DNA of 64,000 nucleotides from Psychromonas sp030397575 (GTDB lineage: Bacteria > Pseudomonadota > Gammaproteobacteria > Enterobacterales > Psychromonadaceae). Both the position numbers and the translations under genes were made by a program. Below are positions 27,042 to 36,677 of the stretch, one piece after another. Position 1 is the stretch's first letter; each line of letters begins with the position of its first letter. Below the pieces are notes generated by a model. The model was given only the letters and a program-made list of their open reading frames with translations. It did no database searches and was not told where the DNA came from. The stretch is from assembly GCF_046250175.1 (NCBI RefSeq), contig NZ_CP176468.1, one strand, 5' to 3'.

Positions 27042-28091
27042 ATGGCACTTCACTCGACCTTTTCAAATCCAAGCCAAGTTTTACAGCGTAACGAATCTTT
27101 ATTCACTGATAAATCAATATTAGTTGCAGGCAATATTGATGACCACTACCCTATCCACTTACAAACAATAGCATCATCAAGCACTTTTTGTTTTAATGAT
27201 TACCGTTATTATGAGCAATTAAAAGATCAATTAACCAATTCAGATGTCCACTTTACTGCCGATTACCAAGGTAATGAAGAGCAACAGAAATTTGACTTAC
27301 TATTAATCTACATTCCCAAAGCCAAAACAGAAATTGAATACTTACTGGCAAACTTAACACCTCATTTAAAAGAGAATGCAGGTATTGTGCTGGTTGGTGA
27401 AAAAAAATGTGGTATTAAAAGCGTTGCCAGCCTACTAAAACCCTACTCAGAATATAGTAACCCTATTGATTCTGCACGACATTGTAGCATTATTTATGCA
27501 GAACTAAGCAAGCCTGTTGCCGTATTTAATCAGCAGCAATGGATCAAAGACTATCAACTTAAGGTTAATGATGTAAGCCTAACAATTCGTTCTTTACCAG
27601 GCGTATTTAGTTTTGGAGAACTAGATAAAGGGAGTGAATTATTATTAAATAATTTACCAGATGAATTACACGGAAAAGGATTAGACTTTGGCTGTGGAGC
27701 TGGCGTGCTATCTTGTTACCTACTCAAAAAACATCCTCAATTAGCATTAGATTTAATTGATGTAAACGTTTATGCTTTAGCTAGCGCTAAATTGACATTA
27801 GCCGAGAATAACTTACAAGCTAATGTATTTGCATCAGATGTCTTTTCAAAAGTGACAACAGAATACGATTTACTGCTTTCCAATCCTCCTTTTCATTCAG
27901 GTCAAAAGACTAACTATGACGCGGCAGAAAGTTTTATCAATGAATCCGCTAAGTTTTTAAAGAAAAAAGGCAGGCTAACGATAGTCGCGAATAAATTCCT
28001 ACGCTATGAGCCACTTTTAATACAGGCTTACAATACATTTAGTGAAGATGCTCAAAATAATAAATTTAAAGTATTGAGTTGCCTCAAATAA
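27042..28091 (+). CDS. rsmC: 16S rRNA m2G1207 methyltransferase RsmC
   Basis: This 349-residue protein has two related halves. The C-terminal half is the active Rossmann methyltransferase, with the SAM loop LDFGCGAGVLSCYLL and the catalytic motif LLLSNPPFHSG. The N-terminal half is the degenerate copy typical of RsmC. It methylates N2 of G1207 in 16S rRNA during small-subunit assembly. The start has an AGGAA site eight bases upstream. It is divergent from csrD. Confidence 0.94.
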   Translation: MALHSTFSNPSQVLQRNESLFTDKSILVAGNIDDHYPIHLQTIASSSTFCFNDYRYYEQLKDQLTNSDVHFTADYQGNEEQQKFDLLLIYIPKAKTEIEYLLANLTPHLKENAGIVLVGEKKCGIKSVASLLKPYSEYSNPIDSARHCSIIYAELSKPVAVFNQQQWIKDYQLKVNDVSLTIRSLPGVFSFGELDKGSELLLNNLPDELHGKGLDFGCGAGVLSCYLLKKHPQLALDLIDVNVYALASAKLTLAENNLQANVFASDVFSKVTTEYDLLLSNPPFHSGQKTNYDAAESFINESAKFLKKKGRLTIVANKFLRYEPLLIQAYNTFSEDAQNNKFKVLSCLK

Positions 28092-28372
28092 TTATCATGT
28101 AACTCTGTTACCTTAGTGTTTTGTTGTTAGTATCAAAAGTTAAATAGATTAATAAACAGGCGCTATGTAATTCCAATATCGATTGTATTAAAGGTGTGCT
28201 CTTAATGATTAGAAGACAAATGATTTAACTGCAGTATCAGTTGATGTAGACAGAATTTTCCTTAATAACTCTAAGTTCAAAAACGACCAGCTGATCCATC
28301 ATTAAATAGAGCGCATTATTAGTAGGCTTGATAGAGACATAGTTTTTTAAAATTTAGATATGTGGAGGTTCT

Positions 28373-29599
28373 ATGGCTGATATTTTGGCTATGATACTTG
28401 CTGGGGGTGAAGGCTCTCGGCTTTTTCCATTAACTCAGAATCGAAGTAAACCCGCCGTTCCTTTTGGCGGAAATTATAGATTAGTTGATTTTGCATTAAA
28501 TAACTTCGTTAATGCTGACTTAATGAAAATCTATGTACTGACCCAATTTAAATCTCAGTCTCTTAATATTCACCTCCGCCGCGCATGGCGATTATCAGGT
28601 ATATCAGATCGTTTTATCGAAGCAATCCCTGCGCAACAACGAGTCAATAAAAACTGGTATTCAGGTACCGCGGATGCCATTTATCAAAACTATCGTTTTA
28701 TTGAAAAGAGTAAGGCTCATCACGTATGTATCTTCGGTAGTGATCATATTTATAAAATGGATGTACAGCAGATGGTTGATTACCACCAAAAAACGGGTGG
28801 AGAGTTAACAGTAGCAGCGATACGAGTACAAAAGAGTCAAGCCCATCATTTTGGTATTATTGAGATAGATGATGCTGGGCATATGATAGGTTTTGAAGAA
28901 AAGCCATCTAATGAAAAAGCCAAAACTATTCCTGGAGATCCCGACCATGTTTTAGCTTCTATGGGTAATTATATTTTTAAAACGGATGTGCTGCTCAGTG
29001 AATTAGAAAAAGACGCCTTCGATGAAAACTCTAGCCATGACTTTGGTAAAGATATTATCCCTAAATTATTCCCACAGGGTAAAGTCTTTGTTTATAACTT
29101 TAACGATAATCAAATTCCAGGCGAGCCAGAAAACGCTTATTGGCGAGATGTAGGTACAATTGATTCATACTGGGAAGCGCATATGGATCTATTAAATGAT
29201 GATCAGCCAATCTCTTTATATAATAAAAACTGGCCATTACATACCTATCACCCACCATTACCTCCAGCCACTTTCCGAGACCAAGATGAATCGGAAAGCA
29301 GTGTATTTAAATCTCATATTGGGGCTGGCTCTTATATTAATGGGGCTGAAATAGAAAACTCTATTCTTGGTTTTAGAAGTCATTTATGCAGAGACGTAAA
29401 AATCAAAGGGTGTGTATTTTTAGGCAATGCCAAAATAGGTAAAGGCGCTCGCCTAACCAACGTTATCTTAGATAAAAATGTCGAAGTCGCCCCCTATACG
29501 GTAATTGGTGAAAATTTAGATGAAGATCGTAAACAGTTCACTGTTTCTGAAAAAGGTATTGTAGTAATCGGCAAAGGCAGTCGCATAGGCTTTGCGTAA
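28373..29599 (+). CDS. glgC: Glucose-1-phosphate adenylyltransferase, copy 1
   Basis: This 408-residue enzyme makes ADP-glucose from ATP and glucose-1-phosphate, the committed step of glycogen synthesis. It has the nucleotide loop ILAGGEGSRLFPLTQNRSKP, the catalytic Asp motif FGSDHIYKMD, the sugar-phosphate motif GFEEKP and a C-terminal left-handed beta-helix. All look intact. The ribosome site TGGAGG lies close before the ATG. A second, diverged copy follows after 55 bases, then glgA. Confidence 0.96.
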   Translation: MADILAMILAGGEGSRLFPLTQNRSKPAVPFGGNYRLVDFALNNFVNADLMKIYVLTQFKSQSLNIHLRRAWRLSGISDRFIEAIPAQQRVNKNWYSGTADAIYQNYRFIEKSKAHHVCIFGSDHIYKMDVQQMVDYHQKTGGELTVAAIRVQKSQAHHFGIIEIDDAGHMIGFEEKPSNEKAKTIPGDPDHVLASMGNYIFKTDVLLSELEKDAFDENSSHDFGKDIIPKLFPQGKVFVYNFNDNQIPGEPENAYWRDVGTIDSYWEAHMDLLNDDQPISLYNKNWPLHTYHPPLPPATFRDQDESESSVFKSHIGAGSYINGAEIENSILGFRSHLCRDVKIKGCVFLGNAKIGKGARLTNVILDKNVEVAPYTVIGENLDEDRKQFTVSEKGIVVIGKGSRIGFA

Positions 29600-29654
29600 G
29601 CGTTAATCAGCATAATATATATTGCTATTTTTATTACTTATATGAGGTTTACTC

Positions 29655-30884
29655 ATGGCAAAAGTTCTCTCTATGATTTTAGCTGGCGGAGAAGGTTCTC
29701 GTCTTTACCCACTTACTCAATCACGCACTAAACCTTCAGTGCCTTTTGGCGGTAGTTATCGACTTATTGATTGTGTATTAAATAATTTTGTTAATTCCGA
29801 TCTATTACGTATTTACGTACTCACTCAATTTAAATCACAATCACTCAATGACCATTTACGTAAAGCATGGGAGTTAAATAGCTTCACTGACACTTTTATT
29901 GATGCGATCCCAGCACAAATGAATAAAGGCAAACATTGGTACACAGGTACTGCAGATGCTATCTATCAAAATATTCAATTTATTGAGGCGGATGAAGCAG
30001 AAATTGTCTGTATTTTCGGTAGTGATCATATTTATAAAATGGATATCCGCCAAAAAATAGAGTTCCATAAACAGAAAAAAGCAACCCTTACCGTGTCTGC
30101 AATCCGCTTGCCCAAAGAACAAGCCTATCATTTTGGCGTTATAGAGGTGGATGTTAACGGGAGAATGGTTGGATTTGCAGAAAAACCAGCAGTAGAAGAT
30201 GCTAAAACAATCCCAGGTGATCCTGATCATGTACTCGCTTCAATGGGTAATTACATTTTTAACTCAGTTGCATTACAAAAAGAGTTAATTCGTGATGCAG
30301 AAAATGAACACTCCAGCCATGACTTTGGTAAAGATATTATTCCGCATCTCTTAAAAACAGAGGATGTTTTTGTTTATGACTTCACCACCAATAAAATACC
30401 CAATGAAAATGGAGAGTCTTATTGGCGCGATGTAGGGACGATTGAATCGTACTGGGAAGCCAATATGGATCTTATTAAAGCGACACCACTCATCTCTTTT
30501 TATAATAGAGCGTGGCCAATGCATACCTATTATCCAGCATTACCCGCAGCTAACTTTCAAAATCATGATGGTAATACTTGCTCTATACGCAAATCTTTAA
30601 TTTCTGATGGAGCGTTGATCATCGGTGCAACCGTTGAAAAATCAGTATTAGGATTTAACTGCTTTCTTGACGAGGGGACAAATGTTTATCAATCCGTATT
30701 ACTAGGTGATACAAAAATCGGTAAAAACTGTCAAATAATCAAAACGATTATTGATAAAGATGTAGAAATCGCAGATGGTGTTAAGATTGGTGTAGACCTA
30801 GACAATGATAGAAAGCGCTTTACTGTCTCCGATGAAGGAATAGTTGTGATCCCTAAAGGCGCTAGAATTGGCTTTAATAGTTAA
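29655..30884 (+). CDS. glgC: Glucose-1-phosphate adenylyltransferase, copy 2
   Basis: This 409-residue paralogue of the preceding gene aligns end to end with it. It also keeps the nucleotide loop (ILAGGEGSRLYPLTQSRTKP), FGSDHIYKMD and GFAEKP, so it should be catalytic. Differences cluster in the N-terminal regulatory surface (VDFALNNFVNAD versus IDCVLNNFVNSD) and in the beta-helix domain. It may form mixed tetramers with copy 1 or respond to different effectors; both ideas are inference. The gap to glgA is 41 bases. Confidence 0.95.
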   Translation: MAKVLSMILAGGEGSRLYPLTQSRTKPSVPFGGSYRLIDCVLNNFVNSDLLRIYVLTQFKSQSLNDHLRKAWELNSFTDTFIDAIPAQMNKGKHWYTGTADAIYQNIQFIEADEAEIVCIFGSDHIYKMDIRQKIEFHKQKKATLTVSAIRLPKEQAYHFGVIEVDVNGRMVGFAEKPAVEDAKTIPGDPDHVLASMGNYIFNSVALQKELIRDAENEHSSHDFGKDIIPHLLKTEDVFVYDFTTNKIPNENGESYWRDVGTIESYWEANMDLIKATPLISFYNRAWPMHTYYPALPAANFQNHDGNTCSIRKSLISDGALIIGATVEKSVLGFNCFLDEGTNVYQSVLLGDTKIGKNCQIIKTIIDKDVEIADGVKIGVDLDNDRKRFTVSDEGIVVIPKGARIGFNS

Positions 30885-30925
30885 CCCATAAGCAGCATAT
30901 TGATGCGAAAATAAAGGCGTTTAAA

Positions 30926-32401
30926 ATGGATTCTAAAAAACTAAAAATCCTATTCATTTCATCTGAAGTGGAAGGATTCTCAAAAACTGGTGGCCTTGCA
31001 GATGTAGCTAAAGCATTACCATTAGAGCTTCGTAATATGGGCCATGAAGTTGTTATTATTACCCCATTTTATCGTACTCTCGAGCATCGCGAAACTGCAC
31101 ACCAGGTACATCAACTCCATTTAAAAACAGATAACGCAAGGCCCGATATTCCCTTTTCGGTACAGGCGCTCTCTTTAGATGGTATAAAAGTATTAGCCAT
31201 TGATAATGCGCATTACTTTGACCGAGCTGGTTTATACGGTGAAGAAAATAATGCCTATGCTGATAATGGAGAACGTTTTGCTTTTTTTGGTCTCGCAGCC
31301 TTATTAACAGCAATCGCAGAAGATTTTTCTCCAGACATCGTCCATTGTAATGATTGGCACACCGGACTGGTGCCTTATTTATTAAAAGCACGATTCCATA
31401 ATAATAACCACTTTATTGACACTAAGACCGTACTTACGAGCCATAACTCTGCTTACCAGGGTATTTTCGAAAAGTCTCAATTGAATTTAATTCCTGAAGT
31501 AAGTTCTTGCATGGACGAACGTGTTTTAGAAGGTTATAGCTATATAAACTTTTTAAAGGTCGGTGTTATTTATGCAGACAAAATCAATACCGTTAGCCCT
31601 AACTACGCCAGTGAGCTATTAACAACACTAGGTTCACATGGCATGTCAGATCACTTTATCGAACGTATTCACGATTTTGAAGGTATTTTGAATGGCTGTG
31701 ATTACAACGATTGGAGCCCTGAGACAGATAAACTAATCCCTTACCATTTTGATAGCAACGATTTATCGGGCAAAGAAAAATGTAAGGAAGCATTACAGAA
31801 AGAAGTCGGATTATCGGTCAATGATACACCTATTTTTGGCATGGTATGTCGTTTAACCGATCAAAAGGGGTTTGGTTTAATCATTCCTATTTTAGAAAGC
31901 TTCCTAAGACATAATGTACAACTAGTAATTGTTGGCTCTGGAGACCCAGCTATAACAGGACATTTAACCGCATTAGCTGCACATTACTCGGATAACTTTA
32001 AGTTTATTAACGGTTATAGTAATGAGTTATCACACCTTATTGAGGCTGGCTCTGACTTCTTCTTAATGCCATCGATCTTTGAACCTTGTGGTTTAAATCA
32101 GCTATACAGCTTAGCTTACGGCACGTTACCTATAGTACGTGCTGTAGGTGGTTTAAAAGATACGGTTATCGATTATGATCAAGATCCTGATAACGCTAAT
32201 GGTTTTATGTTTTATGAACCGAGCGCTAATGAACTACTCAATATTTTAAGACGCGCTTTATTACTTTATATTGAACACCCAGAAGAGATGCTACGTGTAA
32301 AAACACAAGCAATGCGTTCGCACTTTTATTGGTCTGACTCGGCTAAGCATTATGAACGTTTATATCATAGTGCTCTGCATATTAGACCGCAGTGGTCATA
32401 A
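30926..32401 (+). CDS. glgA: Glycogen synthase GlgA
   Basis: This 491-residue GT5 enzyme adds glucose from ADP-glucose to the growing glycogen chain. The N-terminal ADP-glucose motif is FSKTGGLADVAKALP. The C-terminal motif is SIFEPCGLNQLYSLAYGTLP, with the paired acidic residue of the family. HCNDWHTGLVPYLL and LTSHNSAYQG are further GT5 marks. It ends the glgC-glgC-glgA operon. Branching enzyme and phosphorylase genes are not in the window. Confidence 0.96.
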   Translation: MDSKKLKILFISSEVEGFSKTGGLADVAKALPLELRNMGHEVVIITPFYRTLEHRETAHQVHQLHLKTDNARPDIPFSVQALSLDGIKVLAIDNAHYFDRAGLYGEENNAYADNGERFAFFGLAALLTAIAEDFSPDIVHCNDWHTGLVPYLLKARFHNNNHFIDTKTVLTSHNSAYQGIFEKSQLNLIPEVSSCMDERVLEGYSYINFLKVGVIYADKINTVSPNYASELLTTLGSHGMSDHFIERIHDFEGILNGCDYNDWSPETDKLIPYHFDSNDLSGKEKCKEALQKEVGLSVNDTPIFGMVCRLTDQKGFGLIIPILESFLRHNVQLVIVGSGDPAITGHLTALAAHYSDNFKFINGYSNELSHLIEAGSDFFLMPSIFEPCGLNQLYSLAYGTLPIVRAVGGLKDTVIDYDQDPDNANGFMFYEPSANELLNILRRALLLYIEHPEEMLRVKTQAMRSHFYWSDSAKHYERLYHSALHIRPQWS

Positions 32402-32420
32402 TCAATAAGACTAAATAATA

Positions 32421-32459
32421 GATATAAAAAAACCTGATTTAATCAGGTTTTTTTATATC
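32421..32459. terminator. Bidirectional terminator between glgA and cysG
   Basis: The arms aaaaaaacctgatt and aatcaggttttttt form a nearly loopless, extended palindrome that continues to gatat and atatc. It has A-runs and T-runs on both flanks and lies between two converging genes. Confidence 0.92.
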
Positions 32460-32467
32460 GGTTTAAC

Positions 32468-33886
32468 TTAAGATAAATTAACTAAGAATGGGTCTCGAGA
32501 TAACTTCTTATTATTATCAGCTTGGAACCAATTAAGCTTAGTTGATAGATTAACGACTTCACCTATAATCATAATCGTTGGACCTTCTAAACCACCACCT
32601 AAAGTAGATAATTCAGATAATGCACCAGTAATGACTTGTTGTTCATTGGTCGTCCCTTTATTGATTAAAGCCACAGGCGTATTAGCATCACGGCCATTAA
32701 TTAACAAATTTGTTTGAATCTCTTGTGCTCGTAATAAGCCCATATACACAACCAAGGTTTGATGTGGTGTCGCTAAAGACTTCCAGTCCAATGCTTTACC
32801 ATCTTGCTTTCTATGCCCTGTCACGAAAGTGACCGATTGTGCATAATCTCGATGAGTTAATGGAATACCGGCATAGGTGCTACACCCTGAAGCGGATGTG
32901 ATCCCTGGGACAACTTGAAAAGCAACGCCAGCTTCAACTAATTCTTCTAGCTCTTCTCCACCGCGCCCGAAAATGAAAGAATCACCACCTTTAAGGCGCA
33001 CCACCTTCTTACCTTGCTGTGCAAACTCAACTAACATTTGATTAGTACGAGATTGCTCAACTTCATGTTTACCAGCGGCCTTACCTACAGAGATCAGGTC
33101 AGCATCACGACGAACTAAATCTAAGATCTCTTTTGATACTAATCGATCATATAAAACGATATCTGCCTGTTGCATTAGTTGTAATGCTTTAAGCGTCAGT
33201 AAAGATGGGTCACCCGGACCAGCACCAACCAATGCAACATCCCCCTGAGCCACTTCATCAGTCAAATTGTCTTCCATAAATTGCTGTGCTTTGTCAATTT
33301 GTCCTTTTTGTAGCAAGCTTGCTAAATCGCCATTACCGAATAATTTTTCCCAATAACGACGACGTAAAGACTCTTTAGTAATAACTTGTTTAACACGGTG
33401 TCTAAATTCACCGGAGATCTGTGCTAATCGTCCTAAGTGCATCGGCAATAAGCTTTCTAAACGCTCACGTATCAAACGAGCTAACACAGGAGCTTTACCA
33501 CCACTAGAAATAGCAACAACAATAGGAGAACGATCAACAATTGAAGGCATAATGAAGCTACATAATTTAGGCTCATCAACAACGTTAACTAAGATTTGTT
33601 TTTGCTCTGCAAGTTGTGCAACATGCTCATTAATATGAAGCTGATTGGTAGCCGCAACCACTAACCATTTACCATCCATAAGATCATCTGAGAAAGGTGC
33701 TTGAATCACTGATAGTTGCTTATTTCTGGCTTTCTCTAATAACGAATCACAAATATCAGGGGCACAGACAGTAATGGTGGCATTCGCTTTTAATAAAAGG
33801 TGCACTTTACGCGCAGCAATATCTCCACCACCTACCACTAGGCAATGACGGTTCTGTAATTTGGTAAAAATCGGAAGATAATCCAT
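32468..33886 (-). CDS. cysG: Siroheme synthase CysG (trifunctional)
   Basis: This 472-residue fusion has an N-terminal NAD-dependent dehydrogenase/ferrochelatase half (about 1-210, loop VVGGGDIAARKV). The C-terminal uroporphyrinogen-III methyltransferase half (about 215-460) has the motifs VALVGAGPGDPSLLTLKALQ and VRLKGGDSFIFGRGGEE. It converts uroporphyrinogen III to siroheme, the cofactor of sulfite and nitrite reductases. Length fits E. coli CysG (457). No sulfite or nitrite reductase gene is adjacent. Confidence 0.96.
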   Translation of the reverse strand: MDYLPIFTKLQNRHCLVVGGGDIAARKVHLLLKANATITVCAPDICDSLLEKARNKQLSVIQAPFSDDLMDGKWLVVAATNQLHINEHVAQLAEQKQILVNVVDEPKLCSFIMPSIVDRSPIVVAISSGGKAPVLARLIRERLESLLPMHLGRLAQISGEFRHRVKQVITKESLRRRYWEKLFGNGDLASLLQKGQIDKAQQFMEDNLTDEVAQGDVALVGAGPGDPSLLTLKALQLMQQADIVLYDRLVSKEILDLVRRDADLISVGKAAGKHEVEQSRTNQMLVEFAQQGKKVVRLKGGDSFIFGRGGEELEELVEAGVAFQVVPGITSASGCSTYAGIPLTHRDYAQSVTFVTGHRKQDGKALDWKSLATPHQTLVVYMGLLRAQEIQTNLLINGRDANTPVALINKGTTNEQQVITGALSELSTLGGGLEGPTIMIIGEVVNLSTKLNWFQADNNKKLSRDPFLVNLS

Positions 33887-34105
33887 ATATATCTCAGGTT
33901 AACAAGTCGAGGTCGACACTATAAAGAATAACGGGTGTAATATAAAATACTTAAAATATATTATTTATGAAGATTACATATATAAATAAACCATCCTAGT
34001 TTATTTAACTAATTGCTTTATAAGCAGTAAATATACACCCAATGAATATTAAACTACATTACTCCTAATATGAGGAAGTAGATCAATCGTTACACAAAAG
34101 AGTAA

Positions 34106-34504
34106 TTAACGGATCAAGGCCCTTACCCCATCATGAATAGTAAATATGCCCAAAATTTCATCTTGGTCAAGAACAGGTAAACAACTAATATCGTGCGTTA
34201 ACATTAAGGTTAATGCATCTTTAACTGATGTATCTGGTGCGACTGTGACTGGAGAGCGAGTCATCACTTGATGTGCAGGGCGCTGAGCTGTATTAAGGTC
34301 ACGCATTAGCTCTGCCTCTGTATCTAAAAAAGGACTTAAGACTCTTAATACATCCCTATCACTTATTACACCTTGTAACTTCCCCTCTTCCACTACTAAT
34401 AAATGATGAAAGCCAGCCTGTGAAAGAATGTTTTGAAGAACAGGAATACGGTCATCCATGGTAACGGTGACAACTCTTGATGTCATTGCTTCTACAACTT
34501 TCAT
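34106..34504 (-). CDS. Small protein with two CBS domains
   Basis: This 132-residue protein is almost entirely a CBS-domain pair (about 5-60 and 75-130). The first has DRIPVLQNILSQAGFHHLLV, and each domain has the VISDRDVL / IFTIHDGV type adenosine-binding ending. Such stand-alone CBS pairs bind AMP, ATP or related ligands and regulate partners that are usually unknown. I chose the ATG at 34504, which has GGGAG five bases upstream, rather than a GTG two codons earlier. It is monocistronic between cysG and mdh. Confidence 0.88.
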   Translation of the reverse strand: MKVVEAMTSRVVTVTMDDRIPVLQNILSQAGFHHLLVVEEGKLQGVISDRDVLRVLSPFLDTEAELMRDLNTAQRPAHQVMTRSPVTVAPDTSVKDALTLMLTHDISCLPVLDQDEILGIFTIHDGVRALIR

Positions 34505-34560
34505 ACCCACTCCCTTTTAAACCGTACTTAACTTTCCGCAGAGCCTTTCATTTAGATATA

Positions 34561-34585
34561 AAAAAAGGCCAGTACAACTGGCCTT
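34561..34585 (-). terminator. Terminator of mdh
   Basis: The hairpin arms aaggccagt and actggcctt enclose a three-base loop. On the minus strand it is followed by six T. It lies 31 bases past the mdh stop. Confidence 0.92.
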
Positions 34586-34615
34586 ATTATAAACGCTTAA
34601 TAGCAAAAAAATAGA

Positions 34616-35554
34616 TTAGTTATTAACGAAGTCAACACCTAGTTTAATATCAGCATGTAATACTGATAGCATCTCTTGTTTCTTCGCTTCTTCGAATGCA
34701 CTTAACTCACCACAAGGTAGAACACGATCAATACCGTTTTTACCTAATAATAAAGGTTGAGCAAAGAATGGAGAATCTGGGTTTCCACCATCTACATAAG
34801 CATTCTGAATAATACCTTGCTTACCTGATAACGCTTTAACAAGATTGACACCAAATACGGCAGCTGCACGCGCCATAGATAATGTAGCAGAACCACCGCC
34901 CGCTTTTGCATTAACGACTTCAGTACCAGCATTTTGGATACGGTCAGTTAAATCAATAACTTCTTGGTCTGTAAATTCAACATTTTGAACTTGAGATAAT
35001 AAAGGAAGAATAGTAGTACCGCTGTGGCCACCGATAACGTTCACAAATACGTCTTCAGATGGGATGCCTTTAAGCTCACCAACAAACTCTTCTGCACGAA
35101 TAACATCTAGCGTAGAAATACCAAAAAGTTTGTTTTTATTGTAAACACCTTTTGCTTTTAACACTTCAGCAGCGATAGCCACAGTCGTATTTACAGGGTT
35201 TGTAATAACACCGATACATGCAGTAGGCGCAACATCAGCAACTTTGCCGATTAATGTTTTAATGATGCCAGCATTGATATTAAATAAGTCTGAACGGTCC
35301 ATACCTGGCTTACGTGCAACACCCGCAGAAATTAACACTACGTCAGCACCTTCTAAAACAGCCGTTGGATCATCGCCACCAACACCGTCAACAGTAACGC
35401 TTGAAGGGATGTGACTTAAATCTTTTGCAACACCCGGAGTAACTGGAGCAACGTCGTATAGTGATAACGTAGAGCCTGCTGGTAAATCTAATTTAAGTAA
35501 TAAAGCGAGGGCTTGACCGATACCACCTGCAGCACCAAGAACAGCAACTTTCAT
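34616..35554 (-). CDS. mdh: Malate dehydrogenase
   Basis: This 312-residue NAD-dependent TCA-cycle enzyme starts with the loop MKVAVLGAAGGIGQALALLL. It has the substrate arginines in GVARKPGMDRSDLF and the catalytic histidine in VIGGHSGTTILPLLSQ. The ATG at 35554 has GGAG in place and gives the family's exact length; an ATG 16 codons upstream is rejected. Next to argR, as in E. coli and vibrios, although here a binding-protein gene lies between them. Confidence 0.97.
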   Translation of the reverse strand: MKVAVLGAAGGIGQALALLLKLDLPAGSTLSLYDVAPVTPGVAKDLSHIPSSVTVDGVGGDDPTAVLEGADVVLISAGVARKPGMDRSDLFNINAGIIKTLIGKVADVAPTACIGVITNPVNTTVAIAAEVLKAKGVYNKNKLFGISTLDVIRAEEFVGELKGIPSEDVFVNVIGGHSGTTILPLLSQVQNVEFTDQEVIDLTDRIQNAGTEVVNAKAGGGSATLSMARAAAVFGVNLVKALSGKQGIIQNAYVDGGNPDSPFFAQPLLLGKNGIDRVLPCGELSAFEEAKKQEMLSVLHADIKLGVDFVNN

Positions 35555-35718
35555 ATTTTTCTCCAATGAAATAAAAATGTTTAAGTATTTAAGAGTAATC
35601 ATATCTATTCTAAAGTGAATAAATACGCATGTGTGAAATATGTTAAATAATTGTGACTAATGTTAAAGATTAGCTTATTTGTAAATGAATGGGTACTACT
35701 AAATTCCTTTGTTCAACA

Positions 35719-36483
35719 CTAGTTTTGAGGAAAATATTGATCATAAATTTGTTTATAAGTACCATTTTCAACAATTAACTTCAAACCTTCATTTAAACGT
35801 AAACGTAAATCATCATTGCCTTTTTTTACTGCAATGCCATAACCTTTCGAAAACTGCTCAACAAACACAGATTCTGTTCTACTGATCACCAAAGGTTGCT
35901 CTTGCTCAACTTGTTTACTCAAGAAGTCATTCACAACTTCAAAATCTGCAAAGACAACATCGATTTTGTGACGCTGTAAATCCTGCAAAGCCGCTTTAGA
36001 TGAGAAATAAGGGACAATGTAACTATTTTCGGGGGCGAACTTAATCAGATAATTTTGGTTCGAGGTGTTTGCTTGCACGCCAATCAATTTACCACTCAGA
36101 GAAAAAGCAGTTTGTAATTGCTCTTTACTAACAAAAACCGGCGGTACTTTATAATAACTGTCACTGAAATCGACTTTATCCAATCGCTCACTAGTAATAT
36201 CTAATGCAGCAATCACCGCATCATATCGCCCAAAGGGAAGGGTTAACAATAAGCCATCAAAACGGTGATGTTCAAAACTACAACTCATATTCATTTCAGC
36301 ACAAATAGCATAGGCAATATCGATATCAAAACCGGCTATTTTTTTATCTGGAGTTAAAAATTCAAAGGGGTAGTAGTTGGCATCTGTAGCAAATCTAACT
36401 TGTATTTTTTCTAACGCTTGGGCACAAAGAGAGGTTGACAATAAGATACTAATAAACACAAATTTACGCGTTAAAAAAGTCAT
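35719..36483 (-). CDS. artJ: Arginine/amino-acid ABC transporter periplasmic binding protein (ArtJ/ArtI-like)
   Basis: This 254-residue secreted protein (signal peptide to about residue 23, ALCAQALEK-like end) belongs to the family 3 solute-binding proteins. The N-terminal strand VRFATDANYYPFEF and the segment GFDIDIAYAICAEM are diagnostic. Divergence from argR across likely ARG boxes suggests arginine as ligand (inference). No permease or ATPase gene is adjacent, so it must work with a transporter encoded elsewhere. Confidence 0.8.
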   Translation of the reverse strand: MTFLTRKFVFISILLSTSLCAQALEKIQVRFATDANYYPFEFLTPDKKIAGFDIDIAYAICAEMNMSCSFEHHRFDGLLLTLPFGRYDAVIAALDITSERLDKVDFSDSYYKVPPVFVSKEQLQTAFSLSGKLIGVQANTSNQNYLIKFAPENSYIVPYFSSKAALQDLQRHKIDVVFADFEVVNDFLSKQVEQEQPLVISRTESVFVEQFSKGYGIAVKKGNDDLRLRLNEGLKLIVENGTYKQIYDQYFPQN

Positions 36484-36560
36484 AATATATCGTCCTGATA
36501 AGATTTAATTGAAGCAAATGTTAGCAGAACTCCAGTTAAGAAAGTAGCTATCCTGCAATA

Positions 36561-36598
36561 AATGCATTTATTTTATAAAAAACGAATAAATATGCAAA
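36561..36598. promoter_or_regulatory. Probable ARG-box pair shared by artJ-like gene and argR
   Basis: The better box, aacgaataaatatgcaaa at 36581-36598, fits WNTGAATWWWWATTCANW with two mismatches in the core. A weaker box, aatgcatttattttataa at 36561-36578, precedes it by two bases. ArgR operators contain two 18-bp boxes separated by two or three bases (established for E. coli). The pair lies in the 180-base gap between the divergent genes, so ArgR could repress both. Confidence 0.55.
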
Positions 36599-36677
36599 AA
36601 AAGTGATATTTAATCTATTAACTAGGTACTAATTTAGATTAAAATAAACCCTTTATTATAAATAGATGGGAACAGCA

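Noticed and set aside
28099..28111. Small palindrome gtaac-tct-gttac after rsmC as a terminator
   Set aside because: The stem is only five bases and is not followed by a T-run.
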